Below are positions 24,925-33,071 of a stretch of DNA of 64,000 nucleotides, piece after piece. The stretch is from assembly GCF_012974865.1 (NCBI RefSeq), contig NZ_CP043633.1, forward strand, positions 1,931,001 through 1,995,000. The letters are read 5' to 3'. The DNA is from Nonlabens sp. Ci31 (GTDB lineage: Bacteria > Bacteroidota > Bacteroidia > Flavobacteriales > Flavobacteriaceae). Under the pieces are notes generated by a model. The model was not told where the DNA came from, searched no databases, and saw nothing but the letters and a program-made list of their open reading frames with translations. Numbering within the stretch: the stretch's first letter is position 1; each line of letters opens with the position of its first letter. A program made the translations under genes and the position numbers.

Positions 24925-24987
24925 TGCCTGTGAGCAGCATTTTAAGGGATTAACGTAAATATAGTTACTTAAATCAATGCTAGCAAA

Positions 24988-27006
24988 CTATTCTTCCTCA
25001 TCAGCCGGTGGAGTTCCATTTAAAATAGGTCGAGTAGAAGATTTTAAGGATACCGCTTGCTCTTTGATGAATGGTCGTTTTCCAAATATCTTCTCTAAAT
25101 CATCTTTAAAAATCACCTCTTTTTCTAAAAGAATTTCAGCAAGCTGCGTGAGCTTATCTTTATTTTCTTCTAGAATTTTTATAGCACGATGGTATTGTTC
25201 TTCAATAATTTTTGAGATTTCTTCATCTATTATAACAGCAGTTTGTTCACTATAAGGTTTAGTCATAGAATATTCTTGCTGCCCGCTAGAATCGTAATAA
25301 GTAATGTTTCCTACTTTTTCATTAAGACCGTAAATGGTGACCATAGCACGAGCTTGTTTTGTAACTTTTTCAAGATCACTTAATGCGCCTGTAGATATAT
25401 TATTAAAGATTACTTTTTCTGCAGCTCTACCACCCATAGTGGCACACATTTCATCCAGCATTTGTTCTGGACGCACGATTTGTCTTTCTTCAGGTAAGTA
25501 CCAAGCGGCACCCAGAGATTGTCCTCGAGGAACAATAGTAACCTTTATTAATGGAGCAGCATGCTCTGTCATCCAGCTTACAGTTGCATGGCCAGCTTCA
25601 TGAAAAGCAATTGTTTTCTTCTCGGAAGGAGTGATTAATTTATTTTTTTTCTCAAGGCCACCTACGATTCGGTCTACCGCATCTAGAAAATCTTGTTTTC
25701 CAACAGCCTTTTTACCATTTCTAGCGGCTATAAGAGCAGCTTCATTACAAACGTTTGCAATATCAGCTCCAGAAAATCCAGGAGTTTGTTTTGCTAGGAA
25801 TGTGGTGTCTAATTCGTTCTCTACTTTCTTTAAAGGTCTGAGATGTACTTCAAAGATCTCTTCTCTTTCTCTTACGTCTGGCAGGTCTACATAAATTTGT
25901 CTGTCAAAACGTCCGGCACGCATCAATGCTTTGTCAAGAATGTCGGCACGGTTTGTTGCAGCTAATACGATTACATTAGTATTCGTTCCAAAACCATCCA
26001 TCTCTGTAAGAAGTTGGTTCAATGTGTTTTCTCTTTCATCGTTAGAACCGGACATGTTAGACTTGCCACGAGCGCGACCTATCGCGTCAATTTCATCGAT
26101 AAAAATAATAGCAGGAGATTTTTCTTTTGCTTGTTTGAATAAATCACGTACTCGACTGGCACCTACACCAACAAACATTTCTACAAAGTCAGATCCACTC
26201 AAAGAGAAGAACGGCACCTTTGCTTCACCGGCAACAGCTTTTGCTAAGAGTGTCTTACCTGTCCCCGGAGAACCAACTAATAAAGCTCCTTTGGGAATTT
26301 TCCCACCTAGAGAGGTGTATTTTTCAGGATTTTTAAGGAAATCTACAATTTCTTGTACTTCTTCTTTTGCACCTTCCAGTCCAGCAACATCTTTAAAGGT
26401 GGTTTTAACATCAGTCTTTTGATCAAACAACTTTGCCTTTGATTTTCCTATGTTGAAAATTTGTCCGCCGCCACCGCCAGCACCGCCGCCGCTCATACGT
26501 TTCATTAAAAATAACCAGATCCCGATGATAAATACAAAGGGGAGTATGGATATTAATAGATCTGTTATACCTTCATCTTCGCGGTCAAAAGCAAGTCTGG
26601 TTTCTGGACTCGACGTATTTATAGCCAGTTTTAATTGCTCTTCAAAGGATTTTGCATCACCAAATTCTACCGTGTAGTTCGGCAATTTAACCCCACCGAA
26701 AGATGGTGCTTTTGCGCTAGGTTTATATTTGGTTAGAGCAAGCGCATCTTTAGTCATAAAGACCTGAGCAACTCCTCTATTACTTACTACTACTATACTG
26801 TCTACTTCCTGATTTTCAATCGCTTTAAAAAACTCGTTGTAGGTTAGTTTTTTAGTCTGATTGAAGGAGTTATTAAATAAACTATACCCTACAAAAAGTA
26901 AAGCTATAGGAACAATGACCCACCAAATATTAAATTTAGGCTTCCCTTGACCAGGCATTAAATTTGGTTTTTTTTTGTCCTGTTCTTTATTATTGTTTTC
27001 TGACAT
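24988..27006 (-). CDS. ftsH: ATP-dependent zinc metalloprotease FtsH
   Basis: Membrane-anchored AAA+ protease that degrades unfolded and regulatory membrane proteins. 672 residues. Two membrane segments (about 27-44 and 149-168) flank a periplasmic domain; a glycine-rich stretch follows at 173-181. Walker A is GSPGTGKT (245-252), with Ser where most FtsH have Pro; Walker B IIFIDEID (300-307); arginine fingers RAGRFDR (363-369); zinc site HEAGH (469-473). It follows rsfS by 18 bases and is upstream of the phospholipid genes, an arrangement that could tie lipid A or lipid enzyme turnover to lipid synthesis. Confidence 0.97.
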   Translation of the reverse strand: MSENNNKEQDKKKPNLMPGQGKPKFNIWWVIVPIALLFVGYSLFNNSFNQTKKLTYNEFFKAIENQEVDSIVVVSNRGVAQVFMTKDALALTKYKPSAKAPSFGGVKLPNYTVEFGDAKSFEEQLKLAINTSSPETRLAFDREDEGITDLLISILPFVFIIGIWLFLMKRMSGGGAGGGGGQIFNIGKSKAKLFDQKTDVKTTFKDVAGLEGAKEEVQEIVDFLKNPEKYTSLGGKIPKGALLVGSPGTGKTLLAKAVAGEAKVPFFSLSGSDFVEMFVGVGASRVRDLFKQAKEKSPAIIFIDEIDAIGRARGKSNMSGSNDERENTLNQLLTEMDGFGTNTNVIVLAATNRADILDKALMRAGRFDRQIYVDLPDVREREEIFEVHLRPLKKVENELDTTFLAKQTPGFSGADIANVCNEAALIAARNGKKAVGKQDFLDAVDRIVGGLEKKNKLITPSEKKTIAFHEAGHATVSWMTEHAAPLIKVTIVPRGQSLGAAWYLPEERQIVRPEQMLDEMCATMGGRAAEKVIFNNISTGALSDLEKVTKQARAMVTIYGLNEKVGNITYYDSSGQQEYSMTKPYSEQTAVIIDEEISKIIEEQYHRAIKILEENKDKLTQLAEILLEKEVIFKDDLEKIFGKRPFIKEQAVSLKSSTRPILNGTPPADEEE

Positions 27007-27024
27007 CTTTTGTTTGTGATCTTG

Positions 27025-27396
27025 TTAATAAGTACTTTCTATAGTGGTAAACTTTGCATCACCCCATAATTCTTCTAAGTCGTAATATTCTCTAATATGT
27101 TTTTGAAACACGTGTACAACTACATTTACATAATCCATAAGAACCCATTCTCCTTGATCACTTCCTTCTACATGCCACGCATTTTCATGGAGTTGTTTGC
27201 TTACTTTTCTTTGAACAGAGTTTACGATCGCGTTTACTTGTGTATTTGACGTACCATTACATATAATAAAATAGCTAGTTACTGTGTTTTCTAATTCTCG
27301 TAAATCAAGTATGGTAATGTTATCTCCCTTTACATCCTCTATTCCGGTTATAATTTGAGTAATAAGGGCATCGGTAGAAACTGTATCTTTAGTCAT
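27025..27396 (-). CDS. rsfS: Ribosome silencing factor
   Basis: Binds L14 on the large subunit and blocks subunit joining in poor nutrition. 123 residues. Family blocks ITILDLRELENTVTSYFIICNGTSNTQV, HVEGSDQGEWVLMDYVNVVVHVF and REYYDLEELWGDA are all intact. First gene of the rsfS-ftsH-LUD-cdsA-psd-ACBP series. Confidence 0.95.
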   Translation of the reverse strand: MTKDTVSTDALITQIITGIEDVKGDNITILDLRELENTVTSYFIICNGTSNTQVNAIVNSVQRKVSKQLHENAWHVEGSDQGEWVLMDYVNVVVHVFQKHIREYYDLEELWGDAKFTTIESTY

Positions 27397-27415
27397 TAAA
27401 TATTTTTTGTGTGGA

Positions 27416-27423
27416 CAAATTTA
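27416..27423 (-). promoter_or_regulatory. -7 element upstream of rsfS
   Basis: Minus strand TAAATTTG, a full TAnnTTTG match 19 bases before the rsfS ATG. No TTG at the ideal -33 spacing. Probable promoter of the six-gene series. Confidence 0.5.
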
Positions 27424-27481
27424 TTCTTTTTTTGATCTAGGTTTATTAAATTACCCATAAACTAACGAATAAATCTTCATT

Positions 27482-28189
27482 TTGAACATAGTCAAATTAC
27501 ATGCCACTACATCCACTAATGATGAGTTGAAATCTCGCTTTCGCGAAAGCGAGCTGCCGCACCTAACCACCATCTATACGATGGAACAAACTAGAGGTAA
27601 AGGTCAGCAAGGGGCAATATGGATCTCTGAAAAAGGTAAAAACTTAACATTCAGTATATTAATAACTAAAAACATTCAACATCTAACACCTTTTTTAGTT
27701 AATCAAACCGTATCTGTGACTATAGTCGAATGGTTAAAACGGGAATTACAAGTGCAAGCAAAAATTAAATGGCCTAACGACATCCTGTCAGTTCAACATA
27801 AATTGGCTGGAATTCTTATTGAAAACTTTTTTTCTGGAACAAAATTAACTCACGCGGTAGTCGGTATAGGTCTCAATGTAAATCAAGAAACATTTGAAAG
27901 TTTGCCTAGAGCTATCTCTTTAAAAAATATAACAGGACGCGAATTTGATTTAGAAAGCTTGCTTATCAGTTTTTTAAGTCTGCTTAAAAACAATTTACGC
28001 GACCCGTTAAGAGTCGCGCAAGAGTATAATAGGTATCTTTTTAGGTACAATCAGATGACTTCATTTAAGTCTTCCAAAGGAAGTTTTGAAGGGGTTGTTA
28101 AAGGAACCGACCCAGACGGGAAGCTTTTATTGCAAATTAATGATGTGTTAAGCTCCTATGAACTTAAAGAGTTGGAATGGATGTATTAG
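27482..28189 (+). CDS. birA: Biotin--[acetyl-CoA-carboxylase] ligase
   Basis: Attaches biotin to the carboxyl carrier protein. 235 residues, the catalytic form without an N-terminal DNA-binding domain, so no repressor function. Motifs: STNDEL at the start of the catalytic domain, EQTRGKGQQGAIW (biotinyl-5'-AMP loop), IKWPNDI, KLAGILIE and VVGIGLNVNQ. The start codon is TTG (NIVKLHATTSTND), as no ATG fits the family N-terminus; this deserves confirmation. A long perfect palindromic repeat copy lies at codons 18-24, read as SRFRESE. It converges with the SRPBCC gene, overlapping its stop. Confidence 0.9.
   Translation: MNIVKLHATTSTNDELKSRFRESELPHLTTIYTMEQTRGKGQQGAIWISEKGKNLTFSILITKNIQHLTPFLVNQTVSVTIVEWLKRELQVQAKIKWPNDILSVQHKLAGILIENFFSGTKLTHAVVGIGLNVNQETFESLPRAISLKNITGREFDLESLLISFLSLLKNNLRDPLRVAQEYNRYLFRYNQMTSFKSSKGSFEGVVKGTDPDGKLLLQINDVLSSYELKELEWMY
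27534..27553. repeat. Palindromic repeat, 20-base perfect copy
   Basis: CTCGCTTTCGCGAAAGCGAG, a perfect 20-base palindrome containing the common 14-base core, near the 5' end of birA. Confidence 0.88.
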
Positions 28190-28572
28190 ATCTTTTCTAA
28201 TCCGTTAGCTAGTTGTTCTAAAAATTTATTGATAGGTCCCTTGATCATCATGGCCATCATAGCATTAAAATCTCCATCAAATAATAATTTTGCCTCAGAT
28301 CCATTTGCAGCTTCACTGATGTTGCAAGTAAGTGTAAAAGCAAGTTTATCGCTTGTAGATCCTAATACTACTTGTGAATGAGGAGTTTTATCTGTTAAAG
28401 CTAGCGCTATTTCAGGCATTCCTTTAAGCCCAAAGAGGAACTTGTCTTCACCTTTAAGTTCAAACTTGGTGTCCTCTGGCATTAGATTTTTAAAATTTGC
28501 TACCTGAATTAGAAAATTATATAATTCTTCAGGATTTTTTTGTGTTTTTGCTACACGACTTTCTAGATTCAT
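28186..28572 (-). CDS. SRPBCC-fold protein of unknown function
   Basis: 128 residues with the look of a START/polyketide-cyclase-like fold: the N-terminal ESRVAKTQKNPEELYNFL, alternating strands, and a long C-terminal helix (GPINKFLEQLANGLEKI). Such proteins hold hydrophobic ligands; which one is not readable. It begins 9 bases after pyrE and should share its transcript. Confidence 0.75.
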   Translation of the reverse strand: MNLESRVAKTQKNPEELYNFLIQVANFKNLMPEDTKFELKGEDKFLFGLKGMPEIALALTDKTPHSQVVLGSTSDKLAFTLTCNISEAANGSEAKLLFDGDFNAMMAMMIKGPINKFLEQLANGLEKI

Positions 28573-28581
28573 GTTGTTTAA

Positions 28582-29223
28582 TTAAACGTTCCAGTTGCTA
28601 GGATCTTTTCTCCAGCTTTTTAATAATTCTATTTCTTCCCCTTTAAAATGTCCAGCCTGAGTAGCTTGGTCGATAAGGTGATCATAATCACTTAAAGTAG
28701 TTAACTCTAAGTTATGTTTTTTAAAATTGTCTACTGCAAAATCAAAGCCATAAGAGAATAGCGCGAGCATTCCTTTTACATCAGCTCCAGCTACCTGAAG
28801 TGCCTCTGCAGCATTGATACTGCTTTTACCGGTACTGATAAGGTCTTCAATGACCACGACTTTTTGTCCTTTCTCTAGATGTCCTTCTATCTGATTCTGT
28901 CGGCCGTGCTTTTTTGCTTCGGGCCTAACATAAATAAAAGGGAGGTTCATATAATCGGCAACCAGCATACCTATTCCTATTGCTCCAGTAGCTACTCCTG
29001 CGATCACATCTGGTTTGCCATACAGCGTTTCCATACGCGTCGCTAGTTGTTCTTTTAAGAAATTTCTAATCACTGGATAAGAGAGTGTTACTCTGTTATC
29101 ACAGTAAATAGGAGATTTCCATCCACTTGCCCATGTAAAAGGTTCTTGTGGTTGCAATTTTATTGCTTTAATTTGCAACAACAACTCAGCAGTTTTTATT
29201 GCTATATTCTTATCTCTAACCAT
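28582..29223 (-). CDS. pyrE: Orotate phosphoribosyltransferase
   Basis: Joins orotate to PRPP to give OMP in pyrimidine synthesis. 213 residues from the ATG at 29223 (MVRDKN). The orotate site WASGWKSPIYCDNR and the PRPP-binding VVVIEDLISTGKS are intact. An upstream in-frame ATG at 29292 would add 23 residues not expected in the family and would run through the Nudix gene, so I reject it. A -7 box sits directly before the chosen start and predicts a leaderless mRNA. SRPBCC gene follows in the operon. Confidence 0.95.
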   Translation of the reverse strand: MVRDKNIAIKTAELLLQIKAIKLQPQEPFTWASGWKSPIYCDNRVTLSYPVIRNFLKEQLATRMETLYGKPDVIAGVATGAIGIGMLVADYMNLPFIYVRPEAKKHGRQNQIEGHLEKGQKVVVIEDLISTGKSSINAAEALQVAGADVKGMLALFSYGFDFAVDNFKKHNLELTTLSDYDHLIDQATQAGHFKGEEIELLKSWRKDPSNWNV

Positions 29224-29227
29224 GGGG

Positions 29228-29235
29228 CAAATGTA
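29228..29235 (-). promoter_or_regulatory. pyrE -7 element overlapping the Nudix start codon
   Basis: Minus strand TACATTTG, a full TAnnTTTG match, ends 4 bases before the pyrE ATG. Its bases on the plus strand include the start codon of the Nudix gene (ATG at 29231). The expected -33 TTG is absent (GAC at that position). Confidence 0.55.
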
Positions 29236-29842
29236 TAAAGTTTTTGTGAAAGAGGTCGCGATAATCGTCACCTCTGATAAAAGCACCTTCAAAGATCATA
29301 ATACCTTTAATATTAAAAAGGTAAATTTTAAAGAACTTGTTCAACAAATCGAAAATAAAGAAATCGATAATGTGGTTTTATATTCTAAAAATGAATCCAA
29401 GCTCTTGAAAAGACTTCACAAGTTGTTGCCTCTAGTTATTGCTGGTGGAGGGTTGGTCTTGAACCAAGATAACGATTTCCTTTTTATACATCGCAATGGA
29501 AAATGGGACTTACCTAAAGGAAAAGCAGAAGAGGGTGAAACCATAGAACAAACCTCTATACGAGAAGTAGAAGAAGAAACAGGTGTTAGAGATCTTCAAA
29601 TTACCAATTACTTAGGACATACCTATCACACTTTTTCTAGAAAAGGAAAACTTAAATTGAAGTTGACACACTGGTTTATCATGGAAACAGACTTCCATAA
29701 GAAGCTTAAACCTCAAAAAAACGAAGGGATCGACAAAGCGGTGTGGCTCAACAAAGAAATGGCGATCCTAGCTTTGAAGGATTCTTATGCTAATATTAGA
29801 GAGCTTTTTCCAGACGACATGCTAGTTGATGATGCGCGATAG
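29231..29842 (+). CDS. Nudix hydrolase
   Basis: 203 residues. The Nudix box GKAEEGETIEQTSIREVEEETGV is complete (GX5EX7REUXEEXGU). It is preceded by the expected GKWDLPKG. An N-terminal domain of about 70 residues (YKVFVKEVAIIVTSDKS) of unknown function precedes it. Substrate is a nucleoside diphosphate derivative but cannot be specified. The start at 29231 is preferred; an ATG at 29222 overlaps the pyrE start codon. The two genes are divergent with only 7 bases between start codons. The 3' end overlaps the convergent lipoprotein gene by 21 bases. Confidence 0.88.
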   Translation: MYKVFVKEVAIIVTSDKSTFKDHNTFNIKKVNFKELVQQIENKEIDNVVLYSKNESKLLKRLHKLLPLVIAGGGLVLNQDNDFLFIHRNGKWDLPKGKAEEGETIEQTSIREVEEETGVRDLQITNYLGHTYHTFSRKGKLKLKLTHWFIMETDFHKKLKPQKNEGIDKAVWLNKEMAILALKDSYANIRELFPDDMLVDDAR

Positions 29843-30643
29843 ATCTAAGTAATGAGTTAACTGGTAAGCATCTATTTCCACGATCACAGTATTGTTTAAA
29901 AAATCAAATTCTTGAGGTAAATTTACTTTCTTAGAGAGTCTTAGGTTTTTGGAAATGTCACTGTTAAATTGAAATGCAAGACCACTGCTCTCAAAATCTT
30001 TGGGGTTAAACTGAAATGCAGTGTTGCGCACATATTCTATAAATTTATTTTGTAAGTCCCCTGCAGGAATCTCGTTTATTAGATTTGCTACGGCTTGTTG
30101 TAAGTTGGCGTCAAATATAATTTTTATATCCCCTTGTTTATGCTCTGGAATAAGATCACTTAAGTGAATCTCTTTCAATTCTGGTTTTAAGAACGTTTTT
30201 AAAAGCCTTCCTTTTTTACTGCTGCTGGTATATTCCAATTCATAACTGGTGAATTTTTCTACATCAGAGACAAAAACGGTATTTAAATCCAAAAGTCCTT
30301 CCTTTTTTTGTTCCCTACATAAAACACGCTCTCTTCTATTTGTAAAGGTGTCAAAAAGGTTTTTTAATGGCGTTCCTTGAACATAAGTAACGTCTATAAA
30401 GTCTCTTGTTATCAGTCCGGTAATCGCAGCGTTTAGAACCTTATCTGCAGCAGTTTTTGAGTTGAAATTAGGGATGGAATATTGGTAGTTCTTCCCGTTG
30501 CATTCCACGCTTCTTTCTAACAACTCGTAAGAAATGGTTCCTTCAACTTTTAGCTCGGTGATAGGGGTTTCTTCAGGAGTCTTTTTCTGGTCCTTACAGG
30601 ATAATAATGTGATGCAACTAATAATTAAAAGGATCTTCTTCAT
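29822..30643 (-). CDS. Lipoprotein with DUF3298/RsiV-like domain
   Basis: 273 residues, lipoprotein signal MKKILLIISCITLLSC with likely Cys16. The body has the layout of DUF4163/DUF3298 proteins: an N-terminal segment with SYELLERSVECNG, and a C-terminal part with LKEIHLSDLIPEHKQGD and the final EFDFLNNTVIVEIDAYQLTHYL. Such domains occur in anti-sigma factors of the RsiV type and in envelope lipoproteins. Assignment is by general similarity. Its ATG overlaps the stop of the M14 peptidase gene (ATGA), so they are coupled. Confidence 0.65.
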   Translation of the reverse strand: MKKILLIISCITLLSCKDQKKTPEETPITELKVEGTISYELLERSVECNGKNYQYSIPNFNSKTAADKVLNAAITGLITRDFIDVTYVQGTPLKNLFDTFTNRRERVLCREQKKEGLLDLNTVFVSDVEKFTSYELEYTSSSKKGRLLKTFLKPELKEIHLSDLIPEHKQGDIKIIFDANLQQAVANLINEIPAGDLQNKFIEYVRNTAFQFNPKDFESSGLAFQFNSDISKNLRLSKKVNLPQEFDFLNNTVIVEIDAYQLTHYLDLSRIIN

Positions 30644-32406
30644 TTTTTATTCCATTTATAAATAGGGTAAGTTAAATACGCTTTCTCATAGTTAGGACTG
30701 CGTTTATGTATCCAGTCCAGTTGCTGGTAATTACTTTCCCTAAAGTCTTTGTTTACCGTTTTTAAGGAGTCAAACTCTTTTTTCAAAGCCGTATTCTCAT
30801 TTAGAATTTTTTGAGCAGTAGATTCAAATACATAACTAGAAAAGCCTTCTTTTTGTTGAAGTATGGTGTCAAAGTAATTCCATTTAAAAAAGGAATCTTG
30901 TCCAGTCGGTTCCAGAGTTTCCATGATATATCTAATACCAGGTTGACGGGTTGGGATGATCATATCGCTTTCGCGAAAGCGTATTTCTACAACTTCCTCT
31001 TCCACTTGTACTTTAGAGTGAGGATAATGCCCTTCGTAGGCACTTGTGGCAGTTCTATAGCTTGCAATGTGGTATTTAGTAACGTTTAAAGTGGTGTCCT
31101 GCGGTAAGAACTCCATCTGTATCTGGTTGTGTCGCATCAATTCAATGATTTTCCATTGACTTTGGGGTACTATGTAATAGTCAGGAATGGAGACACTATC
31201 TGTGGCTTTGAAGTAATTATGGTAAGCTGTTTTTTTATTAAAAGGTTGATTGCGATCATAAGTCATCAAGTCGTTTCCTGTCAAATCATTGATACCTATT
31301 ACAGCTTCATAACCTAAAAAATCCAATGTATCGGCTTTAGAATTGTCCAAAGTATAATTCATCGCATAAGAGGCAGACGTTTTATAAGTCTTAAAAGAAT
31401 CAGCACGAACTTTTTTGATTTCTGCAACGTTCTCAGAGCCTATAACAATCATTTCTTCCATAATAGCTTGAGTACCTAATACACGATCTTTATAAGGCTT
31501 CAACATGTGCGTTTCTACCATCATTCCTAGTGTATTCCACAAGCTGGTGTAGCCAGTAGAGTATCTTGGGTAATCCATAAATTGAGAAAAACCCTTCTCT
31601 GGTGAAGAATTAAAGACATTCACATAGGGAGTAATAGGTAAATTTCTTGCTGCAAGTCGTGTTTCTAATTCTGGCTGTAACTTCGTGTGAAGGTAATTTC
31701 CTGCTGCATTTCCCAACTTGTTGTGTTGAGTGAATAGGTGCGTTAGCGTGTATTGATAATCAGCTCCATTGCTGACGTGATTATCGATAAAAATATCTGG
31801 ATTGATTTTATGGTATATCTTATAAAAGGCTAACGCATTGCGAGAGTCCGCTTTTATAAAGTCTCGATTCAAGTCGTAATTGCGGGCATTACCTCTAAAG
31901 CCGTAGGATTCTGGACCGTTTTGATTGGTACGAGTGGACGTATTGCGATTTAAAGAACCACCTACATTATAAACAGCAATAGCGCTAAAAATCAAATTGT
32001 CAGGTGCATCTACCTTTCCAGTCGCAAGATCCCTTAAGAGCATCATGCTAGCATCTATACCGTCACTTTCTCCCGGGTGAATCCCATTGTTGATCAAGAT
32101 TTTAATGTTGTTCTCGTTTGCACTGTTCCAGTCAATGGACTTTCTTGAAAAACTTATGAGATGCAACGGCTGACCGCTATCAGTGAGTCCTACTTCCTCT
32201 AATTGAACACTAGTGAAGTCTGCAGCTAGCTTTTCGTAAAAAGCAATAACCTCTTCATAGGTAGCCGTTTGGTTACCATTCCCATTTTCAAAAGGCGTAG
32301 GATATGCTTTAGCGTCTTGAATAGCTTGAACAGCTTGTTTTTTACTGTCCGCCCCACAAGAGCTCAATAGCAAAGCAGCAACTAAAAGTGTGATAATTTT
32401 GTTCAT
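30640..32406 (-). CDS. M14-family zinc carboxypeptidase, lipoprotein
   Basis: 588 residues with lipoprotein signal MNKIITLLVAALLLSSC (Cys17). The peptidase domain shows the zinc ligands: NGIHPGESDGIDAS (His and Glu of HxxE) and DNHVSNGADYQY (third ligand His), with NYDLNRDFIKADSRNALAFYKI between them as in other M14 enzymes. A C-terminal region of about 200 residues adds beta-rich and helical parts. It likely trims peptides at the outer membrane. A palindromic repeat copy is read as RFRESDM in that C-terminal region. Confidence 0.88.
   Translation of the reverse strand: MNKIITLLVAALLLSSCGADSKKQAVQAIQDAKAYPTPFENGNGNQTATYEEVIAFYEKLAADFTSVQLEEVGLTDSGQPLHLISFSRKSIDWNSANENNIKILINNGIHPGESDGIDASMMLLRDLATGKVDAPDNLIFSAIAVYNVGGSLNRNTSTRTNQNGPESYGFRGNARNYDLNRDFIKADSRNALAFYKIYHKINPDIFIDNHVSNGADYQYTLTHLFTQHNKLGNAAGNYLHTKLQPELETRLAARNLPITPYVNVFNSSPEKGFSQFMDYPRYSTGYTSLWNTLGMMVETHMLKPYKDRVLGTQAIMEEMIVIGSENVAEIKKVRADSFKTYKTSASYAMNYTLDNSKADTLDFLGYEAVIGINDLTGNDLMTYDRNQPFNKKTAYHNYFKATDSVSIPDYYIVPQSQWKIIELMRHNQIQMEFLPQDTTLNVTKYHIASYRTATSAYEGHYPHSKVQVEEEVVEIRFRESDMIIPTRQPGIRYIMETLEPTGQDSFFKWNYFDTILQQKEGFSSYVFESTAQKILNENTALKKEFDSLKTVNKDFRESNYQQLDWIHKRSPNYEKAYLTYPIYKWNKK
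30966..30981. repeat. Palindromic repeat, core GCTTTCGCGAAAGC
   Basis: Perfect 16-base palindrome CGCTTTCGCGAAAGCG within the M14 peptidase gene. Confidence 0.85.
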
Positions 32407-32579
32407 TTTATGTTTTTATGTTTCTGTATTTTTTCACTCTAAGCTCTCATTTCTCAGCACTTGATCAATACGGCGTCAAAAGCCCCATCCACATCTATCG
32501 TACAAGTTCAAAACAGGATCACTTTTAAAACTTGGAGTAGCAATGGAGTAGTTTGATAAATAGAAAATCGTTCTCCTCT

Positions 32580-32616
32580 AACCTCCAACTTCCAACTTCC
32601 AACCTCCAGCTTACAA
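32580..32616. repeat. Short pyrimidine-rich near-tandem repeat
   Basis: Several degenerate copies of a CCAACTT/CCAACCT unit in a row between the M14 peptidase and coaD genes, followed by the coaD stop. No stem or coding potential seen; probably simple-sequence slippage. Confidence 0.6.
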
Positions 32617-32618
32617 CC

Positions 32619-33071
32619 TTATATCCTGACTGTATCCGGTACTAAACTGGTGTAATCACCATTATTTCTAATAACGTCTCTAACAATAGAAGAAGAGATA
32701 TAACTTTTTCCTGAACTGGTAAGTAAAAATACGGTTTCAATTTCAGACAGTTTTCTGTTGGTATGGGCAATAGCTTTTTCAAATTCAAAGTCGGCTGGAT
32801 TGCGCAAGCCTCTGAGTATAAAAGCGGCATTTTGTTCTTTACAAAAATCAATGGTCAGTCCAGAATAGGTCATCACTTTGATTTTATGTTCCTTTCCAAA
32901 AGCATCTTCGATAAATCTTTTGCGATCTTCTAGTGAAAACATATATTTTTTGTCGGCATTAATACCTATTGCGATTATAATTTCATCAAAGAGTCCCAAT
33001 CCTCTTTCTATAATATCATAGTGACCTAAGGTAATCGGGTCAAAACTTCCTGGGAAAACTGCTCTTTTCAT
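32619..33071 (-). CDS. coaD: Phosphopantetheine adenylyltransferase
   Basis: Penultimate step of CoA synthesis (4'-phosphopantetheine plus ATP). 150 residues. The nucleotidyltransferase GSFDPITLGHYDIIERG holds the T/HxGH motif; RGLRNPADFEFE and the ISSS(I/L)VR motif near the C-terminus are intact. Its ATG overlaps the ddl stop (4 bases), so the two are coupled. Confidence 0.96.
   Translation of the reverse strand: MKRAVFPGSFDPITLGHYDIIERGLGLFDEIIIAIGINADKKYMFSLEDRKRFIEDAFGKEHKIKVMTYSGLTIDFCKEQNAAFILRGLRNPADFEFEKAIAHTNRKLSEIETVFLLTSSGKSYISSSIVRDVIRNNGDYTSLVPDTVRI

Noticed and set aside
25931..26422. Open frame of 163 codons on the plus strand inside ftsH
   Set aside because: It is wholly antisense to the highly conserved AAA domain, has no start context or family resemblance, and its openness follows from the codon use of ftsH.
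29224..29292. Longer pyrE from ATG at 29292
   Set aside because: The added residues lie antisense in the Nudix gene and do not resemble PyrE; the -7 box directly before 29223 supports the shorter form.
32580..32616. CRISPR-like or regulatory tandem repeat
   Set aside because: Units are 7 bases and degenerate with no spacers; simple-sequence repeat is enough.
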